Shown here: positions 35,601-47,844 of the stretch, piece by piece | How positions within the stretch are numbered: the first letter of the stretch is position 1 | Layout: the number at the start of each line of letters is the position of its first letter | Source: Pyricularia pennisetigena | Lineage: Eukaryota > Ascomycota > Sordariomycetes > Magnaporthales > Pyriculariaceae | Length of the DNA stretch: 64,000 bases | Assembly (NCBI RefSeq): GCF_004337985.1 | Contig: NC_043740.1 | Span: 1,903,200 to 1,967,199, forward strand | Reading direction: 5' to 3' | Translations under genes and position numbers: made by a program | The notes under the pieces: generated by a model | The model's database searches: none | Told to the model about the DNA's origin: nothing | The model's input: only the letters and a program-made list of their open reading frames with translations

Positions 35601-35668
35601 ACGTTAGAGGAGAATAGGAACAAAGAACAAAGTAGCTTTATAAGAGGCGACATGGCTAGTTTCGCCAT
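32651..35668 (-). CDS. lhs1: Lhs1/GRP170-type ER luminal Hsp70 chaperone
   Basis: An intronless ORF of 1005 residues. A signal peptide (about 1-25, LLCSLFLFSSNVLAIS) leads into the Hsp70 nucleotide-binding domain (GIDLGTEYLKASLV, then FDMGAGSTTATVL and VILAGGATRTPFVQQ) up to about residue 410. A substrate-binding beta domain follows, then an acidic Ser-rich insert and a long helical lid. The C-terminus KHEEL is a variant of the fungal ER retrieval signal HDEL. Lhs1/GRP170 proteins act as nucleotide exchange factor and holdase for Kar2/BiP during translocation and folding. Met6 (MSPLIKLL) is an alternative start that leaves a good signal peptide. No canonical unfolded-protein-response element was recognised upstream. 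Confidence 0.93.
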   Translation of the reverse strand: MAKLAMSPLIKLLCSLFLFSSNVLAISAVIGIDLGTEYLKASLVKPGIPLDIVLTKDSRRKEISAVAFKPPQNGPKAGEYPERAYGSDAMALAPRFPGDVYPNLKALLGLPTDTSVVLEYAARHPALQLSSHNRRKTATFKSAGAFSPDEEAWMVEELLAMQLQSVQKNAEEMAGSAVRSAVITVPPFYTIEERRATETAAELAGLRVLSLISDGLAVGLHYATSRTFPNINQGGKAEHHMVFDMGAGSTTATVLKMQSRQVKDIGKLNKTVQEVQVMGSGWDRTLGGDALNYLIVDDMIAKFAESPAAKKASVTTQGVKAHGRAISKLTKEAERIRHVLSANSNTGASFEGLYEDVDFKYKIERVDFEKMAEDHVGRVSVAVKSALETAGIDIADLDSVILAGGATRTPFVQQELEKLFGADKLRANVNADEAAVFGAGFRAAEISPSFRVKEIRVSDGVSYASGIKYNNHKGKPTQQRLWSARSHLGGPAKEITLPNKEDFEIEFYQQVPQLPPATGSDVDAPTAKLTTKNLTASVAELKEKYSCEPSDVQSKLSVKLSGENGEVDVTKLTVQCETETQEKKGVVDGVKNLFGFGKKEDQKPLGGESADGSSSSSTSSKTSKSAKSSASTTSGSASASESAEPIIPQKKLVVIPVQFELVKAGIPELSKAELKASKDRLKAFETSDQARRQREDALNQLEGFTYKVRDLLENDDFVKVSTPEERTKLETLSSAASEWIYGDGADASKAELKTKLKELTDIVDPIQQRIEENKKRPELVKGLQDALKQTDEFVENIKKSIAEYNAFKSAEAASSSSTTESVAPEATPKDEFAGLEDDEAKANKDKEPSMEDLKKERGPVPPMYTPEDLTELEELKAKIGPWLDEKLKEQSKLAETADPVLTIKELTTWRTKLDKAGMDLTMKGVRNFEKRKKEEDAAKKKKTQKKASGAKSDKPVKIELGKDGKMPTQEELEELLKQYAPPETEGDNSKAEKKSDDTKIKHEEL

Positions 35669-36731
35669 GGCGCCGGCACCCGTCGCGGGATAGGTTGCTA
35701 TGCTCGGCCGTCTGTGCTGTCCTCGAGGTCGTTCAAAGTTGGAGGCAATAGGTATGTAGGTATGTACGTAGTTAGGTTTTGTATGCCACCTTAAAATTGG
35801 TGGTTAGGTACCAAGGTAGGCGGGTAGGTTTCGGGATAGGCTAGGTAGGTACAAGCCAAAGAAAGTGGCTGCTGGCCTCATAGATCATGTAACTGCAACG
35901 TGGGGTATATCGTCATGAAGAAGGGAAGAAGAAAGGAACGAACTCTCAAGATACAGGAAAGCACAGCGTCATATATCACGACAAAAATCGGGTTGTGATG
36001 TGGCCTCTAGGAGAAGGATAGGGAATTTTAAAAGAAAACCCAATACAGCGCGCAAACGGATATATCTGGCTTTGGTCGCTCCAACCTTTTGATAGCTCAC
36101 CCACACCCACTTTGGGAAGAGGACACTTGTAGCCAAAATAGGTCGCGCACTGCCTGCCTTAACTCACTCAATCAACCATCTGATTGGTCGAATTCATCGA
36201 TCTGCCATTTCGGCCCCACATTATGTCACTGCATGGTCGTCGCCCTGCCCCTTGCATTGCCCACCGCTGAGACTGGGCGTTTTAGTCACTTTTTACGAGA
36301 TAGAACCTGGGGGATCCTGCTCGAAGCTGCACGCCACTTGTTGTCGGCAACCAATACCTGCCCGACCACAAGAGCGGCCCGCCACAAAACTAAGGTGCAA
36401 ACGGCAACGGAATTTGGCTACCCAAGATATAGTTCATAGTTCAAGTTGCATTCGAGACCGAAACATAGGTGAACACAAGGAACTATATCCAGCTTAATCA
36501 ATGCTTCCTTGAGGTATCATTACAACAATTAACTATCAAACAAACCCACCACAAAGAAGGGCTTGGACGCGGCAATACGCCCACATCATTTCTATGAAAT
36601 TGGATGAACGGCATTGTGATTTGCATATGTAACAGTAGGCGAAGTGTAAGAAGGATTGGGGTGTGTGATGCCAAGAGTATGGTTATGCAAGATGGATTTG
36701 AAGGAAATGAGTTGACTGATATACCCTCTGA
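35669..36731. other. Intergenic between lhs1 (5') and ede1 (3')
   Basis: About 1.06 kb. The segment near 35750-35855 is dense in GTAGGTA/TAGGTAGG motifs, next to the lhs1 start. The rest is the lhs1 promoter and the 3' region of the next gene. No coding region was recognised. Confidence 0.55.
35750..35855. repeat. Clustered GTAGGTA-type short repeats
   Basis: At least six imperfect copies of (G)TAGGTA(G) in about 105 bases (GTATGTAGGTATGTACGTAG, then GGTAGGCGGGTAGG and CTAGGTAGGTAC). Similar motifs recur in other intergenic regions here, so it is a dispersed short motif rather than a gene-specific element. Confidence 0.65.
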
Positions 36732-39700
36732 TCAGGACTGACTTGCGAGGTAGTTGGCAGCCTATTGCACGATAGTTAGTCAAAATCAATTGCATGAGAT
36801 ATGATACCTGAAATTGACAGAATTTAGACACTCACCCGCTCGAGGTTGTAATCATATTTCTCGAGTGCGGCCACGGCATCTTTACGAGAATATCCCATGC
36901 TGGTCAGGTTCTTGAGGATTGGATCATCATGCACTCCTTCCTCAGACAACAGCCGGTTCACATCAGCTGGCCGTGATGACGCGGCAGTAGATGACTTTGC
37001 CGGCGTTGAATTCTCTGTTGCGGCCGGGGCTACAGCGCCGGTATTGCCAGCGGCCGGTCCGTCAAGATCAGCAAAGAGAGCATCCCAGTCATGGTTGTCA
37101 TTTCCAGTGCTAGCATCACCAGCTGCTCCTGAAGCCGAAACTTTAGCCGGAGCCGCCGGACCCGTCGAGGCTGGTTGCGCACTTGAGCTACCAAGTGAAG
37201 CGCTGCTTCCGCTCACAAAGTCAAAGCTGCTTGTCTCAGCTCCCAGGTTTGGCGCTCCAGTACCAGTAGTGGGATCCTTGGAGACATCGCTCTTGGTTGC
37301 GTGACTCCTTGGGGGCGACGAGTCGTCAAAGACGGGATTGAAGTCTTCCAAAGCCGAGCGAGAAATGTTGGCAAAGTCTTCATCGGCTGCCGAGCCCTCT
37401 TGGGCGTCTTCCAAGCCCTCAAAGTCGTCGTCAAGATCGTCAAAAGACTTTTTTTCCGGTAGAGGCGGCGGAGCAGTGGGTGGCGGTCCGCTTGGCCCTG
37501 CTGAGCTCAGGGGACGTGTAGCTGTAGGAACGGTGGCAGAGGCCGCGTTACCCGAAGTGGGTGGCATCGCCGTGTTCACAGAAGTAGATGAAGTAGCGGC
37601 AGCCGGTGTCGTTGCAACGTTGCTGTAAATCCACACAGCGTCAGCACATTCTACTTTAACACAGCTATCTCATGGATCACCGAGGCAAAGACAAGTCTGA
37701 AATGCAAATACACACGCTATGGGCTATAGCAGCGAATCGTACCTCGAAGCGCCATCAGCCCCTGAAGGTGCAGTGGATGGGGATGTCGGTTTGGTGTCCT
37801 TGGAGGAGGCAACGTCAGTCGTATTCGTTTCCGTTGTGGGTTTCGGAGACGTTGGCGCGAAGTCATCATCGAATCCATCTCTATCACTTTCAGACTCGGA
37901 ATCGTCATCACGTTCCAGCTCCGAGATGGGCGGAAATTCGGCGGCGAAAGCAGCCATCGTCGATTCTTTCTTTTCAGCTCCACCAGTAGACGAAGATGGC
38001 ATGTCAAATGCGGATGCTCCTCCTGCCGCTGGCTTCGTGTGTGCATTCTTGAAGCTTGCGAAAGCAGACTCGAAATCGTCCTTAGCCTTGGCCTGATCGA
38101 CCGAGGAAAAGGGGTCCCCGACGCTGTCGGAGTGCGAGTGAATGGCCGCACGAGGAGTTGGTGAGGTGGTGCCAGCAGCATCGCCCTGTATCTTGTCAGC
38201 ACTGCCAGAACCACAAAAAGCAGTCATCATGTAGCTATTACTTAGTACTCACATGAGATCCTGAAGCCGCACTGAGACCCGTGTTAGTGGGCTGCAGCGG
38301 GGCAGTCGGCTGTTTCTGGGCAGACTCAGATGGCGGCATATCTGCCTGGCCCATCCTGCTCGCAGGCGGGGATACCTGACGGGATGATGATAAAGACTCT
38401 GACTCTCCGAATGGAAGGAAGCTGGAATTGATCTGCCGGGACTCAGGCGGCGCAGGGGGTTCGCCCGTCGTCAGTGTGGGTTGTCGACTCAGGTTAGGGG
38501 TATTTGAGGTGGCAGGTGTAGCAAAAGAGGTCGCACTGCCAGTAGAAGCGCCCGTGTTCTGTGCTGCCAGGAAGGCGGTAGTGGGTGGTGGGGTGTTGGA
38601 TGCGGAGCCGAACGATGGGCCAAAGACATCATCGAACGACTTGTCGTTGCTCGATGGCTTCGCAGGTGGTGACGCAAAGGCACCCATGATGTCTGTGCTC
38701 CCGGTTCTCCTGAAAAAAGGGTTGTTGACAGTCGACGTCGAGGCAGCAGGGCTAGCCACCTGGGCGGCAGAGCCGGTGTTTTGTCTGCTCAGTTCTCCTG
38801 TTCCCTTAGACAAGTCATCCATCTCCGACTTGAGCTTGTCACGCTCCGACTCGTTGGTGGCCAGCTGCTTTTTGTTAATGGCAACCAATCCTTTCTGCTG
38901 TCGTGCCTCCAGCTTGAGCTTCTCAATCTGCGGCTTTAGCTGGGCCACCTCTGCATTGACGGCCCGAATGCGCTCCTTCAAGGCGGTATTCTCCTGTTGA
39001 TCGGCTTGCAGCGCAGTAGCAACCTGGCGATGCTGGTTCTGAAGGTCTTGATATGTGCCTTCAAGCATGGCCATCTCCGTCTGCAGTTTCTTGGTCTCAT
39101 TCCGAGAGGCATTGAGCTGATCCTCTAGCGCCCGTACATCCTTTGCTTCCTTCTCGTACAGGGCACGCAGTTGTGCGAGGCGCTGCTCAAAGTTCTTCTT
39201 TTGCGCAGCCGACTGATTCAGTTCATTCTGCGTAGTTGTGCGCTGGCCTTGAACCTCCTGTGTATGTTTGCTCAAGGAGCTAATCTGATTCGACAAGTTT
39301 GCAAGCTCAGCCGAGTCGTTGCTAACATTCTTGCTGCCTTCATCATTATCGCCCAGCAGGTCGTCATCAAAAGTCCCGGGATGCTGCGGCCGTTGTGCTG
39401 GAGCTGCTTTGGGAAACGCGCCGGCGGAGCTATTGGAGGCGCCCGTTGTTTGTGCGGTGAGCGTGCGACCGAACGAGGAGGACGGGACAAATGGAGCAAA
39501 GGTGGGAACAGTGGGGGACTGTTTGGCAGGTGATGCAGATGCCGGGCTTGCGTTGCTCCCAAAAGGATCGTTGGAGCCTCCTGTTGTGATCGGTTTCTGT
39601 ACAGGTGCAGCTGGCGCGGAAGGGGTGTCCAGGCCGAAGAGATCATCCAAAGCGGACTTGGGCTGGGCAGGCGGCGGGGGTGGTTGAGCAGGCGCATCAA

Positions 39701-41062
39701 AAGCTGAGTGGGCTGCATTAGCTGTAGGCGGTCTGACCTGACCTCGCATGCTGGGTGGGATAAGATTGGGAGGAAGAGTAGCTGGTAGCGTGTTGGCACC
39801 GTTGCGGTTGGTGCGCTGTTGTCGGATAAGGTACATGGCAATTGCAAACTCATCGCGTGTGAGCCTGCCAGCTGAGTTAATATCGGCAAGATCCCAAATC
39901 TGTGCAAGCGTGTCCTCTGGTAGGTTGGACTGGCTGAAGAAAGGTACAGCTTCCTCTCCGGTGATGAACCCTTTGTTGCCCGCATCAAGCTTGGCATACT
40001 CCTGATCGAACCGACTCTTGTCTGCTGGGGTTATGAGCCAGTCGCCTCCAGGTGCTGTCTGTGACCTTCCAAGAGGGCTCCCCGTCCTCATCTGGGACTG
40101 CCCACTCAACTGCCTGGGAATCGCGGGAATGGGAGGCACCCCTGAAGTAGGGCTTCTTTGGCCCGGAATTCCGGTCGGGCGGCGAGTTGCAGCCTCATAG
40201 AGACCAGCGGGTACAACGCTCGGCAATCCACGTAGGTGGCCCTGCTTGGTAGAGGCCAGGAGATGCATGGCGATGATGAACTCGGTCTGCACCAGTGCGC
40301 CCCGCTGTTCTGTATCGGCTAGCTGCCATATGCGTCCGAGAACCTCGGTAGGCAGGCCAGATCTTTCAAAGATCTGGCGCGCCGAGTCACCCGGGAGCAT
40401 ATTTCCGGGGGCTAAGTTCTGCTGCTCGAAAAGACCCGCATATTGGGCGGCCTTTTCGGGTGTCAAGGGCGGGATTCGGACACCGGTGCCCTGGGCCTGA
40501 AGAGGCATCGCAGTCGGTCCAGGACCAGACCCGCTGGTTTGGGGTGCCAGGCCTGGTATGTTGATGCCATCGAATCGAGGCAGAGGCCCAGGCTGCAAAG
40601 CGACATCGGGCGTGGGCTCGCGGCCAGCCTGCGCATGACCGATCAGACGTAGGACGATGCCAAAGCCAGCCGGGGTAAGAAAGCCTCTGTTTTCTTGATC
40701 CGCTATCTGCCAGATCTGTGTGTTGGATATCAGGAGGTTAGCGACCGACAAGCTCGACGACTGTGGTTGTTTTGCAACGTCATTATCGCCTCGATGGGCG
40801 CATTCCTACTGACCTCTCCGAGAACACGAGACTCAAGCCTAGTCTTGTCGAAGAATTTGACTGCAACATCGCCGGTTACGACACCCACCCCGTCGGTGTC
40901 GGCCTGTCGGAACAACTGTCCGTAGTATCGTTTCTCGTCTGGTGTCAGGTTTAAGTTTGGCGCACCTGTAAAGATTTCAATCACGACCAAAAGTCAGCTT
41001 TGTTTAGGAGCAAAGTATCATGTGTCCCATTTCTCACCTGCTTCGGCGCCAGACTCTGCCAT
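36732..41062 (-). CDS. ede1: Ede1/Eps15-like endocytic scaffold (three EH domains, coiled coil, UBA)
   Basis: Six exons: 41062-41038 (25 nt), 40965-40814, 40715-38253, 38185-37743, 37622-36836 and 36761-36732 (30 nt), closing in frame as 1299 residues. Three EH domains occur at about 13-95, 143-230 and 290-375, each with the IWxLADxxxxG core. A Pro/Ala/Ser-rich linker and a coiled coil (about 500-680) come next, then a disordered region and a C-terminal UBA domain (DDPILKNLTSMGYSRKDAVAALEKYDYNLER), completed by the tiny last exon (AANYLASQS). Ede1 organises early clathrin-mediated endocytic sites: EH domains bind NPF motifs, the coiled coil self-associates and UBA binds ubiquitin. The first and last exons are easily missed by gene finders. 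The intron before exon 4 uses ATACAG with a GCTGAC branch point. Confidence 0.92.
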
Positions 41063-42077
41063 GTTGACGGTTTATGCAGTCGAGCCTTAGGCGTTGACCG
41101 AGCGAAACGGAACGTGCAAGGTTAGGCTCGGCTCGGCACAGATGGAACGAGGCGTTCTCGGGTAGCAAGGAGCTTGCTATCTGTTTTCGTTGATAAGCAG
41201 TTGAACGGCACACTCTCTGCGCTTGGGCGAATACGAAACGAATAATCGGGCCACGAGAAGTGGCTGAGGAATGCAGTAGACAGTCTGTAAAGTAGATTAT
41301 TAGGAGTTTGAGACTTTGGCGTGCAATCTCCAAAGTGGGATGAGATGGCTGGGGAAGACAAGGACGTTGCTGGGAGGAAACAGCATGATGGTGGACCGGG
41401 GAATCCGCCTATGAAGTTGCTTGACCAATTCGGCACCCTTGTAAATTCAGACCTTACGTAGTACGCAGTAGGTATCCCAGGTACCGTACTGTAGAATCAG
41501 ACGCGTGGAGGCCGGCCGATGCGGGTGGGAAGTTGATTAGCTAGTTGTGGCTTAGTTTAGTAGCAGCCCCCCTAGCACGGCTCCACCGTCCAATCAACAT
41601 CAACGTAGCAAACATCAAACGAATGCCTACCCATGCACACATGGCTTGACAGGCAACCGTCTGTTACCTCTACAATTCAGGTCCTGACGCACCTTACCCA
41701 TAGGACAGGTACCGGAATAATCTGTATACAACAGCATGGGACGATCACGAAAATCTCATGACGGTGGATTTGAAAACAATATGGCCAACCCCGATAGGTA
41801 TTCGTATTAAAAGGAACTATTATGTTTCACCAAACCAAATGAAATATGACACCTCTTCGCAAGGGACGACGGCCTCCGACATCCTGAAGACTTGTTAAAG
41901 ACCCTGCAGGAGTGGTGAGGAGTGTTTGTCTCCGAAGAATTAGACTTGACATTTGCTGTATCAAAAGGGTATGCTGGCCTCTTTGGCAGGTGGCATCCAT
42001 CCAGTACATCTAGAGTCCTGAACGTTGACCCCGTGCCTTTGTAACAGAAGTATGAACAAAACGGGGCTAGCGCTTGT
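41063..42077. other. Intergenic between ede1 and alpha-tubulin
   Basis: About 1 kb containing the ede1 promoter and the tubulin 3' UTR (tandem genes). A GTAGGTATCCCAGGTACCGTAC patch near 41468-41490 shares GGTACCGTAC with 3528-3537. No coding region was recognised. Confidence 0.6.
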
Positions 42078-43983
42078 CTAGTACTCCGCCTCAATGCCCT
42101 CCTCATCACCAAGAGAGTCTGTAGCAACCTCCTCGTAGTCGCGCTCGAGAGCAGCGAGATCCTCACGAGCCTCAGAGAACTCACCCTCCTCCATGCCCTC
42201 ACCCACATACCAGTGGACAAACGCACGCTTCGAGTACATGAGGTCAAACTTGTTGGACAAGGCTGACCAGGCATCGGCGATGGCGGTCGTGTTGGAGAGA
42301 ACGCAGCTGTGTACAAAAGACAAGGTTGTCAGCAAAATCCGGCGGACATCACAACAAACACCGAGCGTTCAACTTACACAGCGCGGTTGACCTTGGCAAG
42401 ATCACCGTTGGGGACCTGTTGAGGAGGCTCGAAGCAGATACCAAGCTTGAAGCCAGTAGGGCACCAGTCGACGAACTGGATGCTACGCTTGGTCTTCAGC
42501 ATGGCAACAGCCGCATGTGCGTCCTTGGGAACAACGTCACCACGGAACAGCAAGCACGTGGCCATGTACTTTCCGTTGCGAGGATCACATTTGACCATCT
42601 GGTTGTTTGGCTCGAAACAAGACATAGTGATCTCTTGAACCGAGTTGGCCTCGTGAGCAGCACGAGCAGCCGAGACAATCGGGGAATAGGCGACCAGGGG
42701 GAAGTGGATGCGGGGGTAAGGCACCAGGTTGGTCTGGAACTCGTTCAGGTCGACGTTGAGGGAGCCGTCAAACCGGAGCGAGGCGGTGATAGAGGAAACG
42801 ACTGTTCATCGCATAGTTCATTAGCATCCAAAGCATGCAAGCTCGAGGTATCCGCCGTGAAATCTTACCCTGAGCGATCAAGCGGTTCAGGTTCTCATAG
42901 TTGGGCCTCTCAAGACCGAGGCTTCGGCGGCAAATATCGTAAATGGCCTCGTTGTCAACCATGAAAGAGCAGTCGGAGTGCTCCAGTGTGGTGTGGGTAG
43001 TAAGGATTGAGTTGTAAGGCTCAACGACGGAGGTGGCGGTCTGGGGAGCCGGGTAGACGCAGAACTCCAGCTTGCTCTTCTTTCCATAGTCGACCGATAG
43101 ACGCTCCATAAGGAGGGAGCCAAAGCCAGATCCGGTACCACCACCGAACGAGTGGAAGACCAAGAAGCCCTGGAGACCAGAGCAGCTATCGGCAACGCGG
43201 CGAACCTTATCCAGCACCTGGTCGATCAACTCCTTGCCCACGGTGTAGTGACCACGGGCGTAGTTGTTGGACGCGTCCTCCTTGCCGGTAATCATCTGCT
43301 CGGGGTGGAATAGGCTGCGGTAGGTACCGGTGCGGACCTCGTCGACGACATTGGGCTCCAAATCACAGTAGATGGTACGCGGGACATACTTGCCCTGGCC
43401 TATATTTGCATGTGCAGCCTAATTAGTACATGTGAGGGAAGAGTGGAAGGATATTGAAGCCGTGAAATATGTTTCTGCCGGCCAGTGCAAAATATAACGA
43501 ATGTGTCGTACCAGTCTCGGAGAAGAAGGTGCTGAAACCGTGGTCGGGATCAGCGGCCTTGCGCTCATCGGTGAGGAAACCATCGGGCTAAAGGAGAAAC
43601 CAAGATGTTAGCATGGGGGAGCATAGCTTTGTTCCATGGTTTATCAGCTTACCTTGATACCGTGCTCGAGGCAGTAAAGCTATCGTCGGGTTTTATGTCA
43701 GCCATCAAAGTTCGGACTGCCAAGGTTGCGTTGCTGCTTTCAGGCGCTGTGATGCTCCGGCAACAAGGCTCCGGATGTGTTCCTGTCGTATGTGTGTGCT
43801 CACCTCCCAGCAAGAGTTGGCAATCTGGCAACCAGCCTGACCGACTATATTCGAAGCAGGCAACGTTAGTTCATGTTATGCTGACTGGATTGCCGGAGTG
43901 GCGTGTTCGGAGTCGATGCGGTGAAGAGTCTTGTGAGTTTTGTTGGAGACGCGCTTACCGTTGATGCTGATAATCTCGCGCAT
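42078..43983 (-). CDS. tubA: Alpha-tubulin
   Basis: Seven exons: 43983-43959, 43844-43804, 43679-43653, 43587-43512, 43399-42869, 42801-42378 and 42306-42078, giving 450 residues, the family length. The start [28 protein letters not shown] is rebuilt from three small exons. The GTP-binding tubulin signature GGGTGSG is present, as are the alpha-type loop [20 protein letters not shown] and the C-terminus EAEY with terminal Tyr. Alpha-tubulin pairs with beta-tubulin in microtubules and contributes the catalytic Glu (GDVVPKDAH region intact). Five introns in the first ~80 codons are typical of filamentous ascomycete tubulin genes. The canonical acetylation-site loop around residue 40 is replaced by [11 protein letters not shown]. 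Confidence 0.96.
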
Positions 43984-45436
43984 CTTGACGGCGTTTTACT
44001 TTTGGACGTCGAAATTTACAAGCACTCCTCGAGTTGAATCTCCTATGGCGAAAGATCTGTTTTTGCAAAAAAGCCTCGAGAGCAAGCAAGAAAAAAGGAA
44101 CACAAACCGAGGCAAATTGTCCAGTTGGCGTAGTAATTACTTTAGGAGTTAGAGAAATTGCCCCCGGTCGACAACAAACGAATACCAAAAGTTGTGGTGG
44201 GGGAACGGAATTTGCGTTGGACGTCAAAGGGACTTGGGATTGGTCGACAGGGTCGTTATGGCCTGTAGCAATAAACAAAGAGACCCACCCGGACCGACAG
44301 GGGCCTAGGTGGCAGGTGGTGGGCGCGACGGGACTGGACCGAGTTCGTCAAGAGCTCTCTGCAGGGCACGCTGAGCAATCCGTGCCTGCCAGGAATAGAC
44401 AGCTCGGGTGGTGCTGATCATTAGACCGCTAACGGGATCCATGAAATCAAATTGTGCTGGTACAGTGACTGTAACCGAATGGAACCTACATTGATAAGCG
44501 ACCACCAAACCTGGCACCACCGCCTTTGCCTTACTTCGTACGACTATTTACTTTGCAGCTTCGCATGCACATTGTGCAAGTTTTATTCAGAGAAGATTTG
44601 TTGCATCTGCATGCATGACTGACTTGCCTGTTTACGCATTACTTCTTGATCCCTAGCTTGGGTGCACCCGAGGATCCGAGTCTTTGACGGGTCATGGTGA
44701 ACCAGCCGCCCCTGCCAATCCGTTGAGCCTAGCGCATACCCGGGGTTCTTAACGACAAAAGCGCCGTGAGGGTGGTTGCAGAAACCATCCGCAACGACTT
44801 GGGAGAACAAAGACGCGGACTGCAGATGTGACATGGACTAGCTCTAGACAATCAGTCAACTAAGGTAAGGTAATGTAGACCGGGTAAAATCTTCTTTATG
44901 GTCGGAAATTGTTTTGCAGTCGTGGCATTTTGGGATGGTTTTGGTCTCGTCCCATGGACGCAAAACAATACTGACTTAGTGACAAAGAGATAGACTAGGT
45001 CCAAGACTTGAGCACAGATCTAGCCACGGTCTGGTTCCAGGAACCCGCCCAAAGGTGTTGGGCAAAGATAAACATAAACATATATTGTGGAGAAGCACGA
45101 CGACAGACCATAAAAAAAAAAAAAAAAAAAAAAATAAGACGATTAAAGCATACAATCAAGCTTCATCGCATAGCTGGCTAGCTGGCAGCATCAAACAAAA
45201 GAAAAAGAAAACAAGAAAAAAAAAGGAAGAAAAATCAAACCGAGAGGCATCACTAGGCTGTCCACATCTCATGATCCCCTGTTAGCATTCGTGTGCTCGG
45301 ACGGATCTCATCAGAAAGGACTGATTTCTTCCAAAGCGATTGCACTGTAGCGTATTGGCTCAACGACAAGGGGGAGCAGCCCCAGTAGACTTTATGGTCT
45401 CCGGGCTCGCCTTCTGTCGCGCCGCTCCGTTGCGCT
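43984..45436. other. Divergent intergenic region between tubulin and the BTB gene
   Basis: About 1.45 kb of promoter DNA. An A23 tract lies at 45112-45134, followed by A-rich sequence to about 45240. Short ORFs only. Confidence 0.55.
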
Positions 45437-47077
45437 ATGTTCTCAAAAGACCGAAACAGCATCCCAGCGGCCTTCATGGCTGCCGATCGTGGCGATAGTG
45501 CAGAACATCATCCCGGTCCGGCGGACGAGCTCACGCAGGATTTCAAACTCGTCAGCAAGATCCCTAGGATTCTACCTCATGAACGTGTCTTCCCTATCCA
45601 GATCGGCTCTAAACTGTTCAAGCTCTCTGGAGCATCGCTATCATCAGACGGTAAGATATCCAACCGTCGAGGTCTTCAGGTTTATGCGAACCGCCAATAC
45701 TAACGAAACCCCTGTTGTAGCTCCATCATATTTCTCTCAATATTTTCAATGCCAAATAAAGACGGCAGAAGAAAATGGAGACGACACCTGCTCGTCTATC
45801 CGTACTCTGTACATTGATCGGGATCCTATGACTTTTCAGGACATTGCTCTGCATCTACAAGGCTATCACGTCCATCCTCGGGATGGTACACACTTTGTAC
45901 GGCTATTTGCTGATGCCCAGTTCTACTCTCGTAAGACCCTGTGGATTTGAAACTCATAAAAGACCATATTAGTCAAAGAGCTATACTGATACGCAAGTCC
46001 ACGACCACAAAAGTCCCCAAGTTGATATCACAACTTTACGAAGAGTCTATCTTTATGTCCATCGGCCACAGAGAGTTCCAAATCCCACGCGATCTCTTCA
46101 AGGATCCAGGGAACTCTCCCAACTTCTTCACTCTAGGCTTTGCCATCTTCTTCTCCTCCCCGGACGACCTTTTCCCAGGCCTGGACCGCAGAGACCTAAT
46201 CCGCCCGCCCTCAATCATGCCCCCCTCGGTCCCCCACCGCTCTGCGGATACCTTTGAAGAGATCCTCCACCTGCTACGTGGCAACCCCGTCAACGTCCGC
46301 GACGAGACGCACCGGCAGACCCTCCTCCGTGATGTGAGGTACTTCAACTTTAAGGGACTCGAGCAGCGTCTTATATCCCACTGCACATCGTACAATCAGC
46401 TCCGAGCCCGCCACCAAATCCTACTTCGAGTCGAGGACATCTACAAATCCGGCATCAGCGTGTACCCCGAACCGCCGTCTGCCGTGGATGCTGCTCCGTC
46501 TCACGGGTGGGTGAATTATGCGCGTCCGTACCTGGGCGATAAGCCCGCCGAGCTGGTTCTGCAGATCGGGGGTAACACCTCGCGGGTGGGACCACTGGAA
46601 CTCATCTTGCGGGATGACTTTGGCCCCCTGTCCGGCTCCATGGTCTACACGACGCAGCTGGAGTTCTTTCTCGACGCCAAAAAACGAGTCGCTCGCCTCT
46701 TGGATGTTGTAGGCTCGCTTCTCAAGGTCTCGGTGGTACCGGCGGATCAGCTAATCGCCATCATCGACAAGAACACGGCGATAACATTAGACGGAAAGCC
46801 TTTTACAGCCCACTTGGACGGCGATGGCCTGGCTGGCGATGACGTCGACGTCGACGCACTGGCAGCGGGCACCGATGAGCCATCACGGAAGAGGAGAAGG
46901 ACGGTCGATTCTAGGCAGCGTCCGGGGATCGAGACGGCTGGCTGGGTGATCCGAACCGGGCAGTGGCGGTTGCGGACGCGCTGTTTGCACGGCACCCTCG
47001 AGTGTCTGTTCTTCGCGGTCAAGTTGGATGCATTTACATCGGAGCACTCGAGTAATGCCATGGCAGAATTTCTTTGA
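45437..47077 (+). CDS. BTB/POZ domain protein, Whi2-like growth/stress regulator
   Basis: Three exons: 45437-45650, 45721-45930 and 46014-47077, giving 495 residues from the first ATG. Met14 at 45476 (MAADRG) is in a better context and may be the true start. A BTB-like fold begins near residue 45 (ERVFPIQIGSKLFKLSGASLSSDAPSYFSQYF, written here only as a region) and includes TLYIDRDPMTFQDIALHLQGY. A second related module (IGHREFQIPRDLF to YFNFKGLEQRLI) follows. Fungal Whi2 proteins have this layout and work with Psr phosphatases in stress and nutrient (TORC1) signalling. The C-terminal part has an acidic segment (GDDVDVDAL) and a basic SRKRRRT motif. Assignment to Whi2 rests on remembered family resemblance. 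Confidence 0.82.
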
Positions 47078-47844
47078 TTCTGAAGTTTCGTGTGAGATCA
47101 AAGCCCTCGTCGACAATCATCCCCATTGAATGGCATACGCCATGGTTTGGTTGCGATAACTGGTTTGTTTGACGGCTGAAAAGAGGTTGGGCGAACACTA
47201 TTTGTTAAGCATATTCAGCGGGTCTGGAGAGAAATGGAACACAGGCATACAAAAGCTGATTTCACGATGCATATCGCAGTATCATATCGTTCAGAGGGCC
47301 AGATTAAAATATTCCATCAATTTAACTAAAAAAGAAAAAAATAAACATTTCTTGGGCGATTAAATGCAGCTCTATACCAGCCCGGGTGAGTAACAATACA
47401 ACAAAGCTAGGGATTTGTATCAAAACTCCAAACCAGAAGCCGTTAAAAGAACAGAGATGAAGTGGGTATGAGAAGGTTTCATGAAAAAAAAAAAGTCAAA
47501 GGGCACTGGGAGAAACATGCTCAAACGATGCCCACGACCTTTCCTCTGGCCGATTTCCCCTGCCCACCTCCTGCCGTTCCCGAAACGCCCAATAAAAACC
47601 AACTCAAAAATCAAAGCCAGATCAGGATATTCGTACAACTTTGTACTTCATTATATTCGCCTGTACTACAGTAGTGGAAGCTGCCGTCTACTGTGTCCCT
47701 AAACCGAATGTGGGAAGAAAAAAGAAAAAAAAGAACAAAAACCCAGTATGTTGTAAATGGGTTGCGCTGTTTGTTGAGATGGTTCGTTATTTCGTTGAAA
47801 GGCAAAATAAACGGTCTTCGTCTTAGAGGGAAAATATTCCAGCC
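47078..47844. other. Convergent 3' intergenic region
   Basis: About 770 AT-rich bases between two stop codons, with A-rich stretches near 47325-47340 and 47480-47492. No gene seen. Confidence 0.6.

Noticed and set aside
38428..39000. 190-codon ORF antisense to ede1
   Set aside because: Lies opposite the coiled-coil and linker region; no recognisable domain.
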